A stretch of 64,000 bases of DNA, from assembly GCA_004794655.1 (NCBI GenBank), contig SMMW01000617.1, positions 18,070,501 to 18,134,500 on the forward strand. Direction: 5' to 3'. Source of the DNA: Marisa cornuarietis (Eukaryota > Mollusca > Gastropoda > Architaenioglossa > Ampullariidae). Position 1 is the stretch's first letter, and each line of letters begins with the position of its first letter. Both the position numbers and the translations under genes were made by a program. The notes beneath the pieces are model-generated. The model saw nothing but the letters and a program-made list of their open reading frames with translations, had not been told where the DNA came from and did not search any database. This document shows, piece after piece, positions 49,201-60,530 of this stretch.

Positions 49201-50700
49201 TTTCAAACATTTTCGGCGCTGTTTGAACCAACAATTTTCGAAAAGTATGTCTGAGGAGGTGGGTACATACGAGCGCGCCTGCACGGTGCACACCTACCCG
49301 GCCATCTATCCCCTCCCCCTCACACACACACACACACCGCACGCTGTCTCCTCTCTACTCCGAGTTATCCATCCTAATTAATGCTATACTCACTTTTCGA
49401 AAACACTTAACTATGTTCTTTTCGCACTTACCAGAGCCTTGAAGTCGCTAAAGAGAACCCAGACATTTTTTTAATGATAATGAACTGGGATGAACTGTCA
49501 AGGTGTGGCAAAGCAAGCTCGGAAAATCACTTTGCACCATGTGTTCTTGATCGATGCTTTCTAAGCTCAATCAAACAAGAGTGACATCCCTTAGATATCG
49601 TCCCAGCAGGAGCTCAAAATTAACTTTCTTTTCAGTTCTGTGAAAATCATGCTTCATAAAATATACTGCTTTTATGTATTACAGCCTTTCCTTATATTAA
49701 GACTCGGCTTGATCCACGCAGAGTTGCACTCTAATACAGTTCTGGACACGTCAGCAAGTTGCAGACGACAGGTGCGAGTTATCCCTCAAGCGATTCGCAG
49801 TTCAAGTAACCTCCCTTTGCTTCTGTTCTCGTCCATCATTGCGGCGAGCGTTCAACGCACTTCCCCCCCCCCTCTAAATATTCTAATGAACACACGGAAG
49901 ACACAATGAAAGAAAGGAAATACACGGAAAAGGCAAAAGAGAAAACAAAGGTATCATCAGTAGTTCAATGGGAGAGTGATAAATACTAAATCGAATTCCC
50001 ATGCATCTTTGATGACGGACGTAAAATGGCACAAAAACCCACAAAAAAGCTTTTATGATCTTTCTCTTCTTCAGATGAAGTCTGTGTACCATAGCAGTCG
50101 TTTACACAACGACTTCCATAATAAATCAGGTCTCCTGATCTCATTGCTTATAAATATCCATCCGATATGTTTCCTGATCGTATATAATAATAATAACGAA
50201 GATTTTTATAGCGATGGAGAGATATATGTGATGGCATGGTTAATAAAACGTTTTCTAGTGTAAAAGGGATTTTTTAAAAAAATGCTTATGTGAATTATTG
50301 TAGTCTTTATCGCATATTAATAGGAATGTGTTTGAACACAATGTAGTGTTGACTTAACGGCGAGGCATATTTCGGTCATTAAGAGGGCTGTCAGCAGGGC
50401 CGTGCTTAGGGGCAGGCGGACGAGCCGTCTGTCCCGCGCCTTTGATTAATATGGCAACTAGGCTCCAAATTAATAACTTATTGCATGCTCTATCTTTTAA
50501 GCAGGATTTTAAAAGAGTCATATCTCCCCTTAGCCCTCTCCCTGTAGCTTTTAAGGAAGGAAAATACATTTGGGTGGGTTTGCTTAGGTGTTCTCAATCC
50601 ATCCAAAAATAGTCAAGCTTTTGTTCACGCTCCACAAACGCAATCGAGAGGGGAGGGGAACAGGCGGGTCTGGTGTACCCGGGCCCGCGGTTGTGAAGGG
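46261..50700. other. Non-coding interval, function unresolved
   Basis: Contains short AC tracts (about 46879-46897, 47546-47559 and 49320-49337) and AT-rich sequence. On the minus strand, 49433-49470 ends in a strong donor (GGCTCTG|GTAAGTGCG) within a CpG-bearing stretch and could be an upstream noncoding exon of PORCN or of another gene. Its short reading frame (MSGFSLATSRL...) would meet a stop if spliced to the PORCN acceptor. A small LINE-tail-like piece (AATAATAATAACGAAGATTT) lies at about 50188-50215. Nothing else supported. Confidence 0.35.
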
Positions 50701-51837
50701 ATCGCAGCCTTGATCAGTGGATTTGTTTCCTTCGTTTCCTTTTATTTTGGCTTTAGAGGAAAGATCTGATGAAAGATTGCTAAAAATTGACGATAGGGAA
50801 TTTCCGAGAGACCGTGAAACAAAACGCAGGCTTTCAATGAACTACCTGAAGAGAAGCTTACCAAATGGACAAATAGGAAATCGCCAGTGGCTGGTGTACT
50901 CCAAATCGCCTTCTGTTTCTGCTGCAAGCTGTTTGCAAACATGAATTCCGCTTTAGCATCTGATGGATTCCGTGATTGGAAAAATGCAAGCGTGCGTCTT
51001 TCTGAGCATGAAAGATCAGAATCTCACATGACTTCAATTAAAGAGAGGCTGGAACTTTAATTACGACTGGATAAGAAATACACAGTGGACAAAATTAACC
51101 AGCAAATAATTAGCGAAGATAGGTTTTGATGGCGAAGCGTTTTTGAAAGTCTGGTTGCTATTGTGCAGTTCCTAGCAGAACAAAACATGGCATTCCGTGG
51201 ATCAGTATGGATCAAACTGTATGAGCCACACAATAGTAACTTTCTTGGGCTAGTTCAGCTGATTGCTCGATTTGATCCGTTCATGGAAGAGCACTCGAGA
51301 AGGGCAACGACCGGCGAAATTCACGATAACTACTTGGGAAATCGAATTAAGAATGAACTGATGGGAAACAAAGTGCAATCGACTATCATCAAGAGAATAA
51401 AATTTGCAAAGTACTTTAGTGTGATACTAGACTGCACACCTGACATCAGCCACGAAGATCTAATGTCGCTAACAGTACGGTACGGTTTCAGACGGTTCCG
51501 TCGATGACGCTCCTCCAGGAGTATATAAACATTTCATTGATTTCATTGTTGTTTCTGAAAGCACGGGAGAGAATCTTACTGATGCCCTTCTAGAAGAGCT
51601 AAAAAAACTGGAACTATATTTTGCCTATATACGTGGCCAAGATTACGACAACGGCGCCAACATAAAAGAAGAAAAGTCTGAAATCCAAGCGCGTCTTAGG
51701 GAAATAAATCCAGGCGCCTTATTTTCCCCCTGTGCTTGTCACAGTTACAACCTTCTGCTTGGCGATATGGCCAAATGTTGTCCAGAAGGTATGGCATTTT
51801 TCGGCATTTTGCAACGATTGTACGTTCTCTTCAACGA

Positions 51838-52428
51838 CTTGAATCTTGTTGTATTGCAGTGAAGGCCTGGATGACCAGGAATCGTCTTAAGCTCAACGAC
51901 GACAAGACAGAAGTCTTACTGTGCGGCTCCAAGGCCAGAGGGGAGCAGATTGGCAATAGTGCTGTGCAGGTCGGTGACGCCTCCATAGCCTTTGCTGACT
52001 GTGTACGGGACCTATGGCTCTTTTTTGATGCAGAGCTCTCCATGTGCAACTATGTTAGTTCTGTTGTGGCAAAATCCTACTACTTTTTGAGGACTTTAGG
52101 TAGATCCTTCAAATCTGCACTGAAAACGCACCTCTTCCTTGAGCATTACTCCTAATACAGTCCACACAATGCTCGTCCTTCTTACCCTCCCCCTTCTGCT
52201 CTTGCTACATGTCTACCCATCTTTCTCTGCAGAATCACTATATTTTCTATTTCTGTTACTTGGTGTCTTTTTGTGTTTTCCATCTTTGTTTTCTCTTTGT
52301 CGTCAGTACTGTCGTTTATTCTTACGTCCCTCGTGTTCTATCCATTTAGTCCATGTCTCTTCCTTGTTTTAAGCGCTAAGAGCATGCTCTCTATGAGTGT
52401 GAATATGCGCTATAAAAATCTTCATTAA

Positions 52429-52459
<31 letters not shown>

Positions 52460-52703
52460 GATTACGGCCCATGCTGACTCAGGCTGCTGCCAACTCACTT
52501 GTTGTGGCTACCATCATATCGAGATTGGACTACTGCAATAGTGCATTGTGGGGTATACGTGGTACTCAGTTAGATCGACTCCAAAGAGTTCAAAACACTG
52601 CCGCCAGGATTGTCACCCGTGCAAACTCGTCCACTGAGCACATCACTCATATCCTACAGAGCCTTCACTGGCTCCCAGTGAACAAGCGCATTGATCACAA
52701 ATC
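51838..52703 (+). mobile_element. LINE fragment inserted in the hAT transposase relic
   Basis: Two blocks of one LINE reverse transcriptase C-terminal region: WMTRNRLKLNDDKTEVLLCG ... VVAKSYYFLRTLGR (51870-52102) and LRPMLTQAAANSLVVATI ... RLDYCNSALWGIRGTQLDRL ... LQSLHWLPVNKRIDHK (52460-52700). They would be contiguous in an intact element. The hAT frame resumes at once on both sides, and AATCT flanks both ends (in TTGAATCTTG and CACAAATCTGAG), consistent with a 5-bp target duplication. The fragment lacks the LINE 3' end at its outer right border. Confidence 0.8.
52098..52458 (+). mobile_element. 5'-truncated LINE 3' end nested inside the LINE fragment
   Basis: It encodes only the LINE C-terminus SFKSALKTHLFLEHYS then TAA, followed by a pyrimidine-rich 3' UTR, the AAGCGCTAAGAGCATGCT ... 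GCGCTATAAAAATC hairpin-like end and an (ATT)n tail at 52429-52455. TAGAT occurs at both borders (GGTAGATCC and TATAGATTA), and removing the insert restores the outer LINE reading frame (LRTLGR-LRPMLTQ). This is what a truncated target-primed insertion with a 5-bp target duplication would leave. Confidence 0.8.
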
Positions 52704-53510
52704 TGAGTCCCAAACCTTTATGCAAAACAAGATGGGACTGTCGTGTAGATAGCGTGAAAGCTGTGAGGTATCAAGCTGGAAACTTTAATGATGCATTGGT
52801 CAAACTGTCGAAAGAAACGAACGATCAAAAAACTCGGAGTGAAACTGAATCACTGGCTAACGAGCTGAAAAATTTCAAATTCCTTGTTTCCTTGTGCTTC
52901 TGGTATGACCTGTTTCGAATAAACACGGTCAGTAAAGAACTTCAAGGTCTGACTGCAGAATTTTCAGATGCACTAAATGGCTTGGAGGGCATTTGCACAC
53001 GGCTGAAAGATTATTGTCAAAATGAATTTTCAAGCTCTCTGATTAACGCAAGAGAAATTCCAGAGGATTTGGATACAGAACCAGTTTTTAAAGCTACACG
53101 AATTAGAAAGAGAAGGAGAATGTTTGATTACGAACAATACGAAGGAGAAGATGAAGCAGGAAGGAATGCCCAGGAGGATTTACACATCAACTACTTCAAC
53201 ATGATATTGGATAGAAGAAGACTTGAACAATTACGGAATCATAATCAAAGTTGTGGATTTATCTGCTTCAAGGAGTTGCCAAAGTCGGTGCTTAAGTCGT
53301 GTGGGAAGAATCTGTGCTAACACATGGAGAAAGCCGAGATGTTGATGGACATACGTGCTTGCCGATGAAATGGACACATTAAAGTCTATTTTTCCAGATT
53401 CTGTGCATGGAGACCTTCGTAAGATGTTAACTTTCCTCTTCATTAAAGGACGATCATTCGATTTTCCAAATTTATGAATTGCCCTCACAATACCCGAGAC
53501 AGTAGCTGTG

Positions 53511-55560
53511 AATGATAAAAGACGAGATGTGCCTGAGGGAAAAAGTGTCTTTAGAATTTAGATGCCAACAAAAACCGTGCGATCGTGGCGTTGAGGGCCC
53601 CGCACATGCCCTTTGCCTCAGATTTCACTAAGATGTATTTCCATTGACAAAGGTGAATCGCGATGAACACCAATTTGCTTACTGAATCTGAAGATGCAAT
53701 CTTCGATTCAAAAATTTGAGCGAAGATGTGGTTGTTACTGTATTTGTTGCTTCGCACCAGTGAATATTTCTTTGATCTTTTTATATTTCATTTTCAGCTT
53801 GTTAATCTGAATGCTGTCTGCAACTTGCTCAGTACAGCGTCCAAGGGCCGCATCACTGGCGGGTGCATTAGACGGTGTAGCCAAATCAAAGAGCCGCTAG
53901 TCATCAGCAAGAAAATGAAAAAATAAATTGTAATATTTTCGACGATCTCCACTGTATAGCGTCTGTCAACTCTTTTAACTGGTCATGCAGACACACACTG
54001 TTGCCTATAACAGCGTAAGCCATTAGACATTTTATGTTTTATTTGTTATGTATCTTATAAAGGAAGAACTAACTTCGACATAAATCAATAGGTATGATGT
54101 TTTTGTAGTTACGTATTGTACAATCAAAATAACTGCATTGAAATATTTGACCTCGAATGGCTGATTTGAAGAAACATCCCCAAAAATATCTGCGCTAAAA
54201 ATATATGCCATCAAAACAATTAATAAATTTGATAACATGAATAAAACCAACAAACAGTTCGTCAGCAAACGACAATCAGGTACAGTAAATACAAGAAAAA
54301 TGGTTCACAAACAAAAAGAAAAAGGAAAGAAAGATGAAATGGAAGAGCATAAAAAAAGAAGAATTAAAAAATTTGATAAAGAAAGAAGAGGAACAAGCAT
54401 AGAAAGAAAAATAATAATGATAAAAAACTGCGAATCTGGTATAAACATTAGTCATAACAAAGTAAGCTAAAGGTACATCAGCAGCTTTATGCCAGCTTCA
54501 ACATTTCTTTGAAAGGGAAGGCTTGGATTTTGCTGATTTGATTTCTCTTTAGAATTCGGTCTTCCTTCGGAATGTAAAGGATGATGTGTTGCCTACATGT
54601 TATGCGTTCTTCACCGGGCCTCAAGAGAAGTACAGTTCAGAGCAATCCAGCCTCATCTGGGGCTGGCGTAACGGAATTAATAGACGACTGTCAGCAGCCA
54701 TTGGAACCTGCACGGTGCTCATAGCAGCGCTGCGTTTGTTTTATTTCTGATGCTCTCACTACCGAAGGCCGGAAAGATTCACTTTGCTGGCAGGAGATGG
54801 ATTCTCCTTAGTTCAAGTACGTCAACAGGTTCCAAAGCCGTGGTGTGGGAGGAACACGACCGGAAGTTACAAAAATTTAGGCTAATTTTTGACAAGCTGT
54901 TTTTCAGTCAAACCGTATAAATGCGGCATTATAATGCAACTTTAATAAGCATGCATATGTTCATCTCACATAAAATACATCGCAAACATGATCAAAAGCC
55001 GAAAACAGTGGTAATTGTTCGTGTGTTTCCTCTTGTGATTGTAATTTGTGAAGATCAAATGCTAACTGGCCTCACTGAGGGATGGTGATTTAGCGTGTGT
55101 CTATCAGCCATATACAGGAATAGCCAAAGGTCTCACAGATCCAACCACACTGCATGTAGCTCCGCACTCGACAACAGGACTGTAGGTGGCTGTTAAGCGG
55201 ATTGATCTAGAAAACTTAGATCACGAGTTCTCTTATGTATAGAACGAAGTATTAACCAAGCAGTTACAATATGAGACTTCTCCCACATTACTGTAGCTTC
55301 GTCCATCGCCATGAACTGTGGACAGTCATGCTTGTCATGGGCTATGGTTCTTGCCGTGACCTGATGGTCATACACAGGGGTGTGAAGACTACCCATGCTT
55401 TTATATCAGCTAGCGGACAGGTGTGTCTCACTGGCTTCCAGAACTCCACAGTCTATGACTATCCTAGCATACTGCTGATTGCCTCCAGTAGTTCAGTCCA
55501 GAAATTCTTCAACAGAATCTGGATATTTCTCAGTGATTGTGAAACTAATCTGATGATCTT
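53511..55560. other. Non-coding interval
   Basis: Probable hAT remnant tail to about 53.7 kb, then AT-rich sequence. I see no exon, no RNA gene and no clear repeat up to the LINE-tail-like segment near 55.6 kb. Confidence 0.35.
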
Positions 55561-55599
55561 ACTACAAGAATTCTGCTATTTTTCAGTGATTTTAAAACT

Positions 55600-55692
55600 A
55601 ACCCCATACACTGTACAGCGCATTGAGTCAAGTCTGGAGTTGAAAATTGCGCTATATAAATCTGCTTTAATAATAATAATAATAATAATTTA
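55600..55692 (+). mobile_element. LINE/SINE 3'-tail-like fragment with (AAT)n
   Basis: ATTGCGCTATATAAATCTGC followed by an (AAT)n run at 55666-55690 resembles the 3' ends at 34.4 and 52.4 kb. The preceding CTGTACAGCGCATTGAGTC fits the common hairpin form of such tails. No coding part identified. Confidence 0.55.
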
Positions 55693-56070
55693 TTGTCTTC
55701 TTTTTCATGAACGCTTACTTGTACTACAGCGCAGTTGTCTCCCCTGAAGAAAGACTCTTCTTGGTCATAAATGCAAAAAAAGATCAAGCTAAAAATCAAA
55801 AGATCACCGTTGGTATCGGACAATTATTTATTCCTGCTCGTAAATTGACTAAATCCGGCAGCCTCTACAGTACCTAGTCAACGCCCAGCTTCATTATACC
55901 AGAATGTCCTTGATTGCTCGAAGTCCACAGGGAGGAGGAAACGGTCGTGAACAGCATGACTCATGTATCGAAAAGCTCACACAAAGTGTAGATATGAGAG
56001 ACAACCCTTCCCTGAACAAGATCTTGCATATTAAAGCCGCATCTAAATCTGTCCGTGGATCAAAAGGCCT

Positions 56071-56336
56071 GGGGCCAGTTGCACAACACATTTCTAATTT
56101 TAAACCCTTTTAAGCCCGAAATCTATTTAGATAATTGGTTTTAAGTGCACACCACAATTGTAGAATTTTTAAAACTAAAACTGCTTTAAGTAAGATAAAG
56201 TTGTTTAAGTCTGACTTACGGTCCTGTCAGTACAATTTTTTGTATGTTCTTGTGCAATGCATCTAAATGGCAGAGAAGAGATTTTGCTTCTTTAGAACAG
56301 TTTTAAGGTTTAGAAACGTGTTGTGCAACTGGCCCC
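56071..56336. mobile_element. MITE-like element, copy 2 (inverted relative to copy 1)
   Basis: Same terminal inverted repeats as at 4385-4649 (GGGGCCAGTTGCACAACA ... TGTTGCACAACTGGCCCC-like ends) and the same internal order when reverse-complemented, including AAAACTAAAACTGCTTTAAGTAAGATAAAG and GTCAGTACAATTTTTTG. Length about 266 bp. No coding capacity. Confidence 0.8.
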
Positions 56337-57655
56337 TGACCGCGTCCTCAACGGAACATGAAAATGCAACATTTCTGCTAGTTCATAACCTTAATGTGAT
56401 GATAAATACATCGGATACATTTAGAAGGACGTAATGAACTGTAGACAGGACCGATACAATATATTTACTGAATACTTTAATACAGAGCGCACGCTGCTTG
56501 CTGTTGATGAAGCCATATATAGATAGAGGCGAGGAGGGAGAGACAGAGATTGAAATTCTCTGTAAAAAAAAAAAAATAATGCTCAGAGCAGCTTTATTAC
56601 AGACGATCGATCGACTGCGGCAACATTCGAAAGAAGAAAGGAAAGCTAATGGCAAGTAAAGCCTACCTAGGAAATTAAAAGATAATCCCCCAATGTATAA
56701 GGAAGTTGGCAGAAATAGAAATCTAAATAATAATACTCTAAAACAGGCCCGTGTGGATGATATTGTGCCTTATTAGATCTATATCCCACTAAAATATTAG
56801 TTTTGATTATTAAACGTAGCTGTGTCTACTAACGCATGGGCTGTACACACCTGTGCTAAAGTATCCCATGGCGTCGCATTGTTTTAACGTGTTACTTGTA
56901 TATAAAACTGATTTGTTTCCTTCAACCATTAATCTTGTTCGTAAGGATCTTCTTCTTGTACCCGGTAACCTGAGGTGTCTTTGTCACACTATCGATCCAG
57001 CGTTTGCGAGAGTCGTCTTGTCCAAGTTCCAGAGTAACCTGGCATTCTGATCAAATGGACAAACCATTCGATTTTGCTACTTGATATGTCACTGAGCTAC
57101 GACATTTCTTTTGGATTTGCTACCATATTTCCAAAAATCTTACCCTTTGTCTATCGTTGACAGAGGTGTAAGCGGACAGAGCAGGGGATTCCTCTCTGAA
57201 AAGAAAACAACAAAACATGACTAACGGGGCTCTGGTGAAAGTTAAATAACACTCCGACGTAGAGATAAAAGTCAGTGATATTTAGGAAACGATCCCACAG
57301 GTGCTGTAGAGTTTTCTTATTATCAGGGAAAGTGGATAGTTCAACAGCTCACCAAAACAAAAAAGTAGTGTATGTCCACTGCAGTCACTAATCCAAGGCC
57401 GTTTTCAGGCTACATATACTTTATTTGTCATATAGTAAAGACTGGCACAGATATTTCACTACAGAAAAAAGATTTTGGTATACCATTACATGATCTTATA
57501 ACGATGCATGAAAAAATTTATTAGTTCCTTTTACAATATGCTTTTACACAAAACTGCTCAGTGAAGATTAACAATTAAAAAAATTAAAAAATTAAAACTT
57601 AAAGAAACGTCTCTTAACCTATATACTTCATATAGCAAAACGCTTATTAACAGTA

Positions 57656-57766
57656 TTACAAGGATATCAATTTGTAAACCAAATCGTAAGGATTCGCAAG
57701 TCCCATGATGTCAGAATTCTGTCGAATCTCCTTCCACACATGGTGGGTAAAAGGATCAACATAGCA
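57656..57766 (-). CDS. Candidate isolated terminal coding exon, unrecognised
   Basis: After a good acceptor (GTACATTTTCAG) the minus strand is open for 36 codons to TAA, reading YVDPFTHHVWKEIRQNSD and GLANPYDLVYKL. The composition is protein-like, but no partner exon, donor or family was found. It lies beyond the likely GPCR poly(A) signal, so it is either the last exon of a gene nested or overlapping in this region or a chance frame. Confidence 0.25.
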   Translation of the reverse strand, partial: CYVDPFTHHVWKEIRQNSDIMGLANPYDLVYKLISL

Positions 57767-58147
57767 CTGAAAATGTACACAAATTTAATACTACTTTGTA
57801 TGAAAATATCCTGAGCATGGTGATAGTGATTTAAATAACAATAACCCATGCTAACCTGGACACGTTTATAGGCGGTTACAGCAAGCGTTGAACATGCCAG
57901 GAATAAACAGTCTTGTATGCTAACGCTAACAAGTTTACAGGCAGTTACGATGAGCGCCATACTGCTAACGAAAGAAAATTCCAACGAACTGTAGGAACTG
58001 ACCCCGAGGTGATCGAAATCTAAATCTTTTCATTGATCGCTTCTTGAGGGCAATACTTTTATGCTTCAGGTGGACTGAGAAAATCATGAGCTTAGAGTTG
58101 GAAAACTAGCTCTAAGGTATGCAGAATATTGCTCAACAAACTTTTCA

Positions 58148-58157
58148 TTTATTTATT
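58148..58157 (-). terminator. Candidate poly(A) signals of the GPCR gene
   Basis: Two overlapping minus-strand AATAAA motifs about 140 bases past the GPCR stop codon. Confidence 0.45.
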
Positions 58158-58295
58158 TAGTTGTTTATCTGGCTGTCGCGGTGAAAACTGTTCGATCTGT
58201 TACCTAACTAGGAAAAGGCAGAGAGAAAGTCTTAGAATTAAGACCTGGCCAAAAGGATTGTGGCAAATTCTTTGACAAAACTTATTTTTTCTGTC

Positions 58296-60530
58296 TTAAG
58301 AAACGGTAAACACTGTGTTCGATTTGGTACGAGCTTCGGACTGTCTCTTGTGAAGACCAAGAAGCTTGCGGAAAGCCCAGCGTAGCTTGGAGTGGGTGAT
58401 GTAGTACACCAGCCAGTTGATAGAGGCGTTGAGGTGGGCAAAGACGATGACGAAGGCATGTACCTCGTGGGAAAAGTTGTCGGACCTGTCGAAGATGATG
58501 ACGACGGAGTAGGGGAACCAGCAGGTGGAGAACACTACGTAGATGATAAACAGAGTCTTGGCCAGCTTGACTGAGGCCAAGTCAGGCAGCGCACGTTGAC
58601 TTGCCGTGGTTGGGTGCGACGAACTGGCCAAATTCTTACGAGCAGTCAGGCGCACCCTCTTCGCGTCGATACGGGTGGGGTTGTCTTCCTTCATCGGGAT
58701 CTCTTCCTCGCCTGGGATATTGCTGTCTTCTTCTCTGCTGGTCCTGTTCTCGGTCTCAGTCGTGTAAGGTGATTTCTTTTTCGACGAAATCGGGTTTTCA
58801 TGGGATAACGAGGACTTTGTCGTACTGTTGCCCGTTATCTTTCTGTGTTTGGCGCTGCGATGGCTGTGGACTTTGATCCGAGCTCGCCGCACGAAGAGGT
58901 AGGTCCTGCTGTAAGCGAAGCCAGTGACGATAGTGGGAACCCACACCAGGACGATTCCAAAGACGATGGTGTAGTCATGGCTGGCCATGCGATCCCACAC
59001 GCACTCGTAGCTTTTGTGGTCAAAGGAGTGGTTGCCGACGCCGTAGAAATTGAGAGAAACAAGAAAGAAGCCGAAAAGGTGTATCCCCGCACAGATCAGG
59101 AGGCAGTTGCGGAGTGTAAAGACCCGGCGATACAGGGTGTTGTGGCAGATGAGGATGTAGCGATTGCAGCTCATCGTAGACAGCGTCATCAGGGACCCCA
59201 CGCACGAGATGGTGCACAGGCAGCCAATGGCGCGGCACAAGCCGGGGACATCTTCGAAAAACCGGTATCCGACCGACTTAGCTGTGAACACAAGGCGAAT
59301 AAATCAGTAGTTACAATAAAGAGAGAGAGAGAGAGAGTGTGTGTGTGTGTGTGTGTGTGTGGAGAGAGAAAGGAAGGGGGTATTGGTGTTTTACGCCGAG
59401 CCAGCAACTAAGGCTATATCACTGCAAAGCAGCCACATCTGTAAACAGATACCACATACAGAGAAAGAACAGCGTTCTTGAGACGAGATCTGAACCCCAG
59501 GACAGTGAATCCCCACTGTATCGGTGACAGGCACTAGCCCTTGCGCCGCCGGACCACCCTAAAGAGATCTAGAGAGAGAGAGAGAGAGAGTAAACAACAA
59601 AACTAAATACAAAGAAACAAACCGAAAGAACAAAAAAAGAAAAGAAACAACAAAAGAACAAATCAACTAAAGAACAAAAAAACTAACAAAACAGAAACAA
59701 ACCAGGAAACGAACAAACAAAAAAAAGATACATAGGTCAAGAAACCAACCAGCAAATAGTTCAACCAAAGAAGGAACAAACTAACCAAGAAAAATCAGAA
59801 ATACCAATATAGCCATTTAAACAAAAAATCCTAACTTGTCTGCTCAGACACATTAAGAGTGAGGAAAGAACGGAGACAGTTTGATGTGGTGTGGTGGGCT
59901 AACACAACGAGCGCCATTTTTATTCAAAACAAGGAAGTCATTGATTCCTGTCCGATATAAGAAAGAGGTCGTCAGTATTACGTATAAAATAGGTTTAGTT
60001 ATTTATGCTTCCTCTTACCATAACCACATCTTTTTGACCAGTTACTCTGGGAATAAAAGGTGGGACAGAGGGTTTATATATGTATGGGCGAAGTAGGGGT
60101 GAATGGGTACCTCTGAGGATGACAGGGCGGTGTGTGGGTGGGTTCGTGGATGCGTGAGTGGGTAGGGGTGGCAACTCTCAGATACATGGAGGTAAGAGAA
60201 ATCAAAACGACTACACAAACACCAGCAAGAACGCTTTGACCAGTTTCTCGACATTCCCTGCGTACCAACAATGCTGAGCGGTTCGGCCACCAGCGTGATG
60301 TAGAGGTCACAGAAGGCCAGGTTGACGATGAAGACAGACTCCACGTTGTGCATCTCCTTGGAGACGACGACGGAGACGATGATGAGGATGTTGCCGAAGG
60401 TTCCTGTGGCGCCTGCCACCCCCAGGCAGGTCATGGACACAATCGCAAATGCGTAGTTTACGTCCAAAAAGTGCGGTGGAGCCGCCACGCCCTCGTCTTC
60501 CTCCGGCCAGGTGCTGTTGGTACTAGACAT
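58296..60530 (-). CDS. Class A (rhodopsin-like) G protein-coupled receptor, melatonin-receptor-like (416 aa)
   Basis: Two coding exons on the minus strand: 60266-60530 and 58296-59281, joined in phase 1. Seven membrane segments are visible. Residue 5 starts an NSTW glycosylation site. TM1 has GN at 46-47, TM2 LAFCD at 71-75, Cys104 and ECVWD in extracellular loop 2 can form the usual disulfide, TM3 ends with NRY (128-130) in place of DRY and is followed by ILICH, TM6 has CWFPY, and TM7 has NASINWLVYY in place of NPxxY. NRY plus xxICH and the altered NPxxY are features of melatonin receptors and related moody/Tre1-type orphans. Loop 3 is long (about 85 residues), charged and Ser/Thr-rich. An acceptor (TTTTGCAG) near 60613 marks a 5' UTR intron. 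The ligand cannot be deduced. Confidence 0.9.
59320..59360. repeat. (GA)n-(GT)n compound microsatellite
   Basis: A GA run followed directly by a GT run, in the GPCR intron next to the SINE; a second GA run lies at 59572-59590 on the other side of it. Confidence 0.85.
59379..59560 (-). mobile_element. tRNA-derived SINE in the GPCR intron
   Basis: Read on the minus strand from 59560: a tRNA-like head with an A-box-like segment (GGCGCAAGGGCTAGTGCC, about 59548-59531) and a B-box-like GGGGTTCAGATCTCG (about 59498-59484), spaced as in tRNAs, then a body ending in GTGATATAGCCTTAGTTGCTGG and CGGCGTAAAACACC. A partial diverged copy occurs at 36.3 kb. GA repeats flank it on both sides. Confidence 0.7.
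59590..59800. repeat. A-rich (AAC/AAAG) low-complexity tract
   Basis: About 200 bp of imperfect AACAA, AAAGAAC and ACCAA units in the GPCR intron, adjoining the SINE head side. Confidence 0.75.

Larger units (their letters stand above)
50705..53510 (+). pseudogene. Decayed hAT-superfamily transposase (ZMYM1-like), split by retroelements
   Basis: Blocks in order: a TTF-zinc-finger-like part (NYLKRSLPNGQIGNRQWLVYS at 50850, then SDGFRDWKNASVRLSEHE near 50960), FLAEQNMAFRGS ... LYEPHNSNFLGLVQLIA, GEIHDNYLGNRIKNEL and YFSVILDCTPDISHEDLMSL (to 51480), then after a frameshift KHFIDFIVVSESTGENLTDA, GQDYDNGANIKEE and CACHSYNLLLGDMAKCC (to 51838). After an 860-bp insertion it resumes with NLSPKPLCKTRWDCRVDSVK ... 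FLVSLCFWYDLF (52703-53320) and a weak LRIALTIPETVAVND-like block near 53470. Stops at several points and frameshifts show that it is dead. The family is the hAT transposase type often annotated as zinc finger MYM-type protein 1-like. Confidence 0.85.

Noticed and set aside
58845..59411. 188-codon plus-strand frame
   Set aside because: It is the complement of the main GPCR exon, extended through GA/GT repeats.
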